This document shows positions 60,211-64,000 of a stretch of DNA of 64,000 nucleotides, one piece after another (position 1 is the stretch's first letter; each line of letters opens with the position of its first letter). The stretch comes from DASSFG01 sp035550375. GTDB lineage: Bacteria; Planctomycetota; Planctomycetia; Pirellulales; JAICIG01. The notes under the pieces were generated by a model. The model was not told the DNA's origin. It ran no database searches and saw only the letters and a list, made by a program, of their open reading frames with translations. A program made the translations under genes and the position numbers. The stretch spans positions 115,960 through 179,959 of the forward strand of contig DASZPH010000052.1 of NCBI GenBank assembly GCA_035550375.1. The letters run 5' to 3'.

Positions 60211-60492
60211 TCAGTTCAGCTTGCGTCTCACGAGTCTCCAATTCGCGTCCGCATCCATCACGGCGAGCCAGTGGTGTTCCCAGCCGCCGCTGTTCCTTCT
60301 GAATCGGCAGCGATACCAGGGCGTGCCGTACTCATCGATCTCGTAGATCCTAACTGGCCAGCGGCGCTGGGCGAGCTTCTTCCAGACGCGCCGCGTTTCA
60401 CGAGGGACCTGTCCACTAACTGAGCCAGAAAGCGTGACTGGTTTCGTGATTCGCACAAGGTCGCCCACTTTTAGGTCGGCCGCTTTCGTCAT
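60211..60492 (-). CDS. Small hypothetical protein with SH3-like pattern
   Basis: 93 residues from the ATG at 60492. The sequence starts MTKAADLKVGDLVRI, a pattern often seen in small SH3-like barrel domains, and continues with a basic, Trp-rich C-terminus (RRWPVRIYEIDEYGTPWYRCRF, GWEHHWLAVMD). There is no signal peptide. No family is recognised. Confidence 0.6.
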   Translation of the reverse strand: MTKAADLKVGDLVRITKPVTLSGSVSGQVPRETRRVWKKLAQRRWPVRIYEIDEYGTPWYRCRFRRNSGGWEHHWLAVMDADANWRLVRRKLN

Positions 60493-60657
60493 CCAAGCAC
60501 CATAGCAAATCCAAGGCGCCAGAACCAAAATGCCGCGCTCGCAGTTCTCCTTGAAGGTTCGGGCGGCGACCCTCCCCCTTTCTGGTGAACTGGGCTATAC
60601 TCGCCTGCCACGCTGTTGATTTAGGACTCGTTCTTCCGGCCCGCGCCACCCACGTCC

Positions 60658-61140
60658 ATGTCGCCCGTTATCCGCCCGACCATTCCCGCCGACCAGTTTC
60701 CCCTGCTGGCGCTGGCGAAGGAGACCGGCGTGTTCAAGCCGATCGAGCTCGACGCGCTGGAAGAGGTGCTGAACGACTATCACGCCACGAACCACGCGCA
60801 CGGCCACCGCTCGGTCACCTACGAGGACGGCGGCGAGGTGCTGGGATTCGCCTATTACGCCCCGGCCGCCATGACCGACCACACCTGGTATCTTTACTGG
60901 ATCGCGGTCACCAAGCGGACGCAGGCCCGCGGCATCGGCGGCAAGCTGCTCAAATTCGCCGAAGACGATATTCGCCAGCGGCAGGGGCGCATCCTGCTGA
61001 TCGAGACCTCCTCGACCCCTCACTACGAGTTGACGCGGCGCTTTTACCTGAAGCAGGAGTACGAGCAGGTGGCCATCGTGCCCGACTACTACGCCGACGG
61101 CGACAGCATGGTGGTTTTTCGCAAGCGGCTGAAGGCCTAG
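60658..61140 (+). CDS. GNAT-family N-acetyltransferase
   Basis: 160 residues. The acetyl-CoA loop RGIGGK (91-96) follows a strand (YLYWIAVTKRTQA), and LLIETSSTPHYELTRRFYLKQEYEQVAIVPDYYADGDSMVVFRKRL contains the usual C-terminal Tyr strand. It is a cytoplasmic acetyltransferase with unknown substrate. Its stop is followed within three bases by the third palindromic repeat. Confidence 0.9.
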   Translation: MSPVIRPTIPADQFPLLALAKETGVFKPIELDALEEVLNDYHATNHAHGHRSVTYEDGGEVLGFAYYAPAAMTDHTWYLYWIAVTKRTQARGIGGKLLKFAEDDIRQRQGRILLIETSSTPHYELTRRFYLKQEYEQVAIVPDYYADGDSMVVFRKRLKA

Positions 61141-61142
61141 TC

Positions 61143-61178
61143 CCCTCTCCCTCTGGGAGAGGGCTAGGGTGAGGGCGG
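61143..61178. repeat. Dispersed CCCTCTCCCTCTGGGAGAGGG palindromic element, copy 3
   Basis: A 36-nt match to copies 1 and 2 (joint CTAGGG instead of TCGGGG) starting three bases after the GNAT stop. Being directly behind a gene, as in copy 2, it may act as an mRNA 3' end. Confidence 0.9.
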
Positions 61179-61252
61179 TTTGCCGCATGACGCGGATTGC
61201 CCTCCCGCCATCCGCGCCGCTGCATCAGGCGCCCGGCAACAACGACGTCGCG

Positions 61253-61342
61253 GCAGATAATGGCAGATAATGGCAGAGTTTGGCAGATAATGGCAGAGTT
61301 TGGCAGACAACGGCAGAGTTTGGCAGACAACGGCAGAGATTG
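61253..61342. repeat. Tandem 10-nt GGCAGANNNN repeat, nine units
   Basis: Nine consecutive 10-nt units, each GGCAGA followed by TAAT, GTTT, CAAC or GATT, with alternating unit types (TAAT/GTTT then CAAC/GTTT). The units differ only in the last four bases. It lies in the 442-bp gap between the GNAT gene and the HTH gene. No spacers exist, so it is not a CRISPR array. Confidence 0.9.
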
Positions 61343-61582
61343 ACAGGTCCGCGGCGATGATGAACCGATTCGGGCATTGACGGCGGCCCCTCGAGCAGAA
61401 GGCGCTCGCTCGTTACAGTCGAGGCGGGCTAAGGTAGCCGCGTCGCCAGAACGCGGGAACTGGGTCGCGGGCCTGCCTGGTCGGGCATCTCGCCGCGCCA
61501 CGGTTTTGCGCGGCCTTAAGACCGCCCGTCTCGGCTTGCCGCCTTTCGAGTTTCGCCGGCTTCAGGTCGAAGCCTCGCCGTA

Positions 61583-62317
61583 CTACCCGTTGTCTGCGAT
61601 GACGGGCGTTGGGGTGCCGTTGGTCTGTTCGCCGGCCCGACCTTCCAAGCGGCTCATCCGCTCTTCCAGTTCGGTCGCCTCACGCAACCGCGGCCCCAGT
61701 TCCAAGACGGCTTTCGCGGCCCTCCGGGCCACCGACGGTTGGTCGCTTTCCATCAGCCGCTCCAAGATGCCGGTGGCTTCGCCTGCGAGACCGGCCAGCC
61801 GGCCCAGAGCGGAATCGAGCAGCCGGCCACGGGCCCGGCTCACGGCCCGTCGAAAATCGGCGTCCGCCAGCCGGTGGCGAGCCGTTCTTTGCTCGGCGCC
61901 GGCGGCCAACGCCAGAAGTTCCTCCTCCGCGGGCGTTTGGTTTCCGCCGATCTGTTCGTCGGCCTCGTCTTCCAGGCGGCTTATCCGCTCTTCCGCTTCG
62001 GTCGCCTCACTCAACCGCGGCCCCAGTTCCAGCACGGTTTTTGCGGCCCCCAGGGCCTCGGCCGGTTTCTCGCTTTTCATCAGCCGCTGCAAGGTCTCGA
62101 CGGCCCTGCTGGCGAGCCCGGCCAGCCGGCCCCGCGCGCTATCGAACAGCCCTCCGCGGGCCTCGCTCACGGCCCGTCGAAAGTCGGCGTCCGCCAGCCG
62201 GCGGTAGACGGTTCGTTCGCCGACGCCGCCTCGCTCGGCGGCCTCCCGCACGCTGGCGCCGGCCGCCAACGCCAGAATCAGTTCGTCCTCGCCCGCGGGC
62301 GTTCCGTTCGGTCCCAT
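61583..62317 (-). CDS. Internally duplicated helix-turn-helix protein
   Basis: 244 residues; AGGAGG six bases before the ATG at 62317 fixes the start. Two repeats of about 100 residues (12-110 and 130-225) share RLADADFRRAVS and VLELGPRLxEATExEER. Repeat 1 holds a Trp/RNA-independent HTH-like segment (AAGASVREAAERGGVGERTVYRRL) as in phage and plasmid DUF-type HTH proteins. Repeat 2 lacks 11 residues of it, so only one HTH is intact. A second half of each repeat is helical and leucine-rich. It is probably DNA-binding; a phage or plasmid origin is possible. The function of the gene is unknown. Confidence 0.75.
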   Translation of the reverse strand: MGPNGTPAGEDELILALAAGASVREAAERGGVGERTVYRRLADADFRRAVSEARGGLFDSARGRLAGLASRAVETLQRLMKSEKPAEALGAAKTVLELGPRLSEATEAEERISRLEDEADEQIGGNQTPAEEELLALAAGAEQRTARHRLADADFRRAVSRARGRLLDSALGRLAGLAGEATGILERLMESDQPSVARRAAKAVLELGPRLREATELEERMSRLEGRAGEQTNGTPTPVIADNG

Positions 62318-62915
62318 TCTCGGCCTCCTATGTCGTCACCTTGTCCGACTGCTCCCCTGCATACCTGAAGAGATTTTCCAGGCAAGCCATGTTTTGCTCT
62401 CGACGGGTGCCACGCTATCTGCTTTTTCTGTCTCGGAAAAAGAAAAATCGTTCTGACCGTTCTGACCCTTTTTCTGTCCCGCATAAGACTTCAAACAGCC
62501 TCGACGCTTTCCCTTCCGACCGCGAACGGCGCTTAACCTGCGGGGGTGTGTCGGCCCCCGTTGGCTAACCGGCCCAGATCTGCCTTCGGCGTGTTGCATC
62601 GACGCAGGTTGGGCCGGTCGCTTGCGCGCTCAGGACGCGCCCTCCTGAGCGCCCCGGCTGAGCTTGCTGAGGACCAGCACTCACTGCTGGTAGCTAGCGC
62701 CGTCCGCTCGCAAGATCGCACTCAGCCGCCCACCAAATTCAGGGTGGAAACAACCAGACGCGAGGGTTCCCATTCTTGCAGTTAAGACGGCATGTCTGTA
62801 TCCTGGCAACAGGGCGAAGCGGACTAGTCGGGCTGTCCGCGATTAGCGACTCCTTGTTCTCGATGGATTTGAATTCGATTCAGATCGTGCTTCTTGCAGG
62901 CAAGCGAGGCGTCTC
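62318..62915. other. Intergenic region with short hairpins, no recognised gene
   Basis: 598 bp between the HTH gene and the secreted protein gene, which are divergent. I see two small hairpins (around 62550, CGGGGG/CCCCCG, and 62673-62691, ACCAGCA/TGCTGGT) and no credible open frame. Promoters of both genes should lie here. Confidence 0.5.
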
Positions 62916-63791
62916 ATGTTGAAAAGGCTGCTCCATGTATTTGCCCTGACTGCGGCGATTCTACTGGCTCCCACGCCCCGGCCTGAAGCATCTTTGCTTG
63001 CCCAGTCGCGCGACGCGGACGCCAAAGTGCCCGATCGCTCGCAGCGAATGGCGGAAATGCAGCAGCTCGCCGTGGCTCTGAGTTTTGAGGAGCCAGACAC
63101 GACGCCGCCCGCGAAGTACTTGGTTGCCGAAAGACCCCTGCTCCGGTTCAGCGATGCGGATCGGGGCATTGTCGACGGGACTCTGTGGGCCTATGGGGGC
63201 GAAGGCCGGCCTGCCGCGCTGCTGGAAATGTACTGCGGGCGATACATTCCTTTGGGCTCGTATCGCCATGCCTGGACGGCAACGAGCGACCGGCCCGTCA
63301 AGCTGCTGGGCGCGCCCGGCATCCAGTGGACCCCACGGACGTCGGCCGTTCGCTGGGCCGCCTTGGAAACGAATTTCACGCCGGCGCGGGAGCCCGCGGC
63401 GCGCCTCAGCCAGTTCAAATCGCTGGCCAAACGGTTCAGCAGCTTTCAAATCTTCAATCCCGGCAAGCAGCGCGAAGAACTGAGGCTGCTCGTTCAACCC
63501 CTCCATCGCTACAGCGACGTGAAGCTGCACGTCGCCGATGCCGCCATTTTCGCGTTTGCACTGGGCACGAATCCCGAGGCGCTTTTGTTTCTCGAAGCCG
63601 GCGATCCGTCCCGCGGCCAGTCGTCGTGGCAGTTCGGCATGGCGCAGCGCGGCTCGTCGGCGGAGATCCACGTGCTGCTCGACGGCCAAGAAGTCTGGAC
63701 GGCACAACCGCTGGCGAAGTTGAAGCCGGAAGATCCCTTTTGTCATTTTCTCCGCCCCGTGACGGGTGGCCCGGTGCTCGCGGCACCTTGA
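62916..63791 (+). CDS. Secreted hypothetical protein
   Basis: 291 residues. A signal peptide (KRLLHVFALTAAILLAPTPRPEA) precedes a mature part of about 260 residues with beta-rich segments (LLRFSDADRGIVDGTLWAYGGEGRPAALLEMY, AKRFSSFQIFNPGKQREELRLLVQPLHRY). DPxRGQSSWQFGMAQRGSSAEIHVLLDG closes the sequence. I do not recognise the family; planctomycetes encode many such exported proteins of unknown role. A GAGG lies before the ATG. Confidence 0.75.
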   Translation: MLKRLLHVFALTAAILLAPTPRPEASLLAQSRDADAKVPDRSQRMAEMQQLAVALSFEEPDTTPPAKYLVAERPLLRFSDADRGIVDGTLWAYGGEGRPAALLEMYCGRYIPLGSYRHAWTATSDRPVKLLGAPGIQWTPRTSAVRWAALETNFTPAREPAARLSQFKSLAKRFSSFQIFNPGKQREELRLLVQPLHRYSDVKLHVADAAIFAFALGTNPEALLFLEAGDPSRGQSSWQFGMAQRGSSAEIHVLLDGQEVWTAQPLAKLKPEDPFCHFLRPVTGGPVLAAP

Positions 63792-63858
63792 GAAGGGTGT
63801 TGTCCGCCGGCATGACGCGCGGGCAACAATTCTTGCCGATGGGGCGATTGCCCACGGG

Positions 63859-64000
63859 CTGAAGCGGCAGTACGCCGGGATCCTGGGGCGAACGGACAAT
63901 TGTCAGGTGGGGGTGTTCCTGAATTATGTGACCCACCAAGGTCATGCGCTGATCGATCGGCGATTGTTTCTCCCCCAGGAGTGGGCTGAGGACGGTGCGC
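63859..64000 (+). pseudogene. IS701-like transposase fragment (5' truncated, continues beyond window)
   Basis: From about 63865 the frame reads RQYAGILGRTDNCQVGVFLN and then YVTHQGHALIDRRLFLPQEW, the conserved core of IS701/DDE-type transposases around a catalytic region. Upstream in this frame the sequence does not match the family, so the N-terminal half is missing or disrupted. The 3' part runs past base 64000. Calling it a pseudogene depends on sequence outside the window; a frameshift or a chimeric junction is possible. Confidence 0.75.

Noticed and set aside
61253..61342. CRISPR array
   Set aside because: The units are only 10 nt, adjoin without spacers, and no cas gene is present.
61609..62568. 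319-residue plus-strand frame near the HTH gene
   Set aside because: Pro/Arg/Ser-rich and without homology-like features; the minus strand gene has a perfect Shine-Dalgarno sequence and an internal repeat.
62336..62599. 87-residue minus-strand frame upstream of the HTH gene
   Set aside because: It has no ribosome site and low-complexity basic sequence; the region is better read as promoter-bearing intergenic DNA.

Overview
The window is GC-rich bacterial chromosome, very probably from a planctomycete of the Pirellulales/Gemmatales type. That reading rests on gene content: a planctomycete-type cytochrome c domain fused to WD40 repeats, two large Ser/Thr kinases (one with WD40 repeats, one with an anti-sigma-type zinc motif and a partner ECF sigma factor), a 3,698-residue exported protein with the planctomycete LExRxML-type N-terminal sorting motif, a TPR/GT41 (OGT-like) glycosyltransferase and a TMTC-like TPR membrane protein. 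About 44 coding regions are supported, on both strands and densely packed. No rRNA, tRNA or CRISPR array was seen.

Layout. 1-4050: the end of a nitrate assimilation operon (DmsC-type anchor, NasA-type molybdoenzyme, NarK-type MFS transporter) closed by a strong intrinsic terminator. 4.4-12.4 kb: a small membrane protein, the cytochrome/WD40 fusion and a WD40 Ser/Thr kinase, with a >500 bp repeat-bearing intergenic region. 12.4-15.1 kb (minus strand): a PatA/PatG-type subtilisin protease followed by two small Cys-rich peptides, each with its own Shine-Dalgarno sequence. 15.4-16.7 kb: a BON-domain protein and a small orphan gene. 16.7-27.8 kb: the giant exported protein. 28.2-31.5 kb: a kinase and ECF sigma factor pair. 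31.7-42.4 kb: a degenerate RNase H homologue, glgB, an NTPase/pentapeptide-repeat fusion, an exported methyltransferase, an APC permease, the OGT-like protein and a small membrane protein. 42.4-54.1 kb: a GT-C glycosyltransferase, rsmE, an SMP-30-like lactonase, secreted and membrane hypotheticals, a metallophosphoesterase, a site-2 protease, a PQQ-like propeller and a TMTC-like protein. 54.1-60.5 kb (minus strand): two small genes, an NAD-dependent epimerase, a TerC protein, hisS, a YkgJ-like protein, an acyl-CoA dehydrogenase homologue and a small hypothetical. 60.6-64.0 kb: a GNAT acetyltransferase, a 10-nt tandem repeat, an internally duplicated helix-turn-helix protein, a secreted hypothetical and, at the right edge, a fragment of an IS701-like transposase.

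The most exciting item is the protease-peptide locus at 12433-15135. The two peptides align without gaps over their first 26 residues (12 identities) and both carry a G-x-x-P-S motif ending at residue 26, just before a Cys-rich region that diverges completely. Leader, cleavage-like motif and cognate PatA/PatG-family protease resemble a cyanobactin-style RiPP system, but no YcaO cyclodehydratase or prenyltransferase is nearby. I infer an undescribed family of ribosomal, protease-matured Cys-rich peptides. Several other genes look like catalytically dead versions of known enzymes (RNase H homologue, transglutaminase domain), and several families of short palindromic repeats are dispersed in the intergenic spaces.
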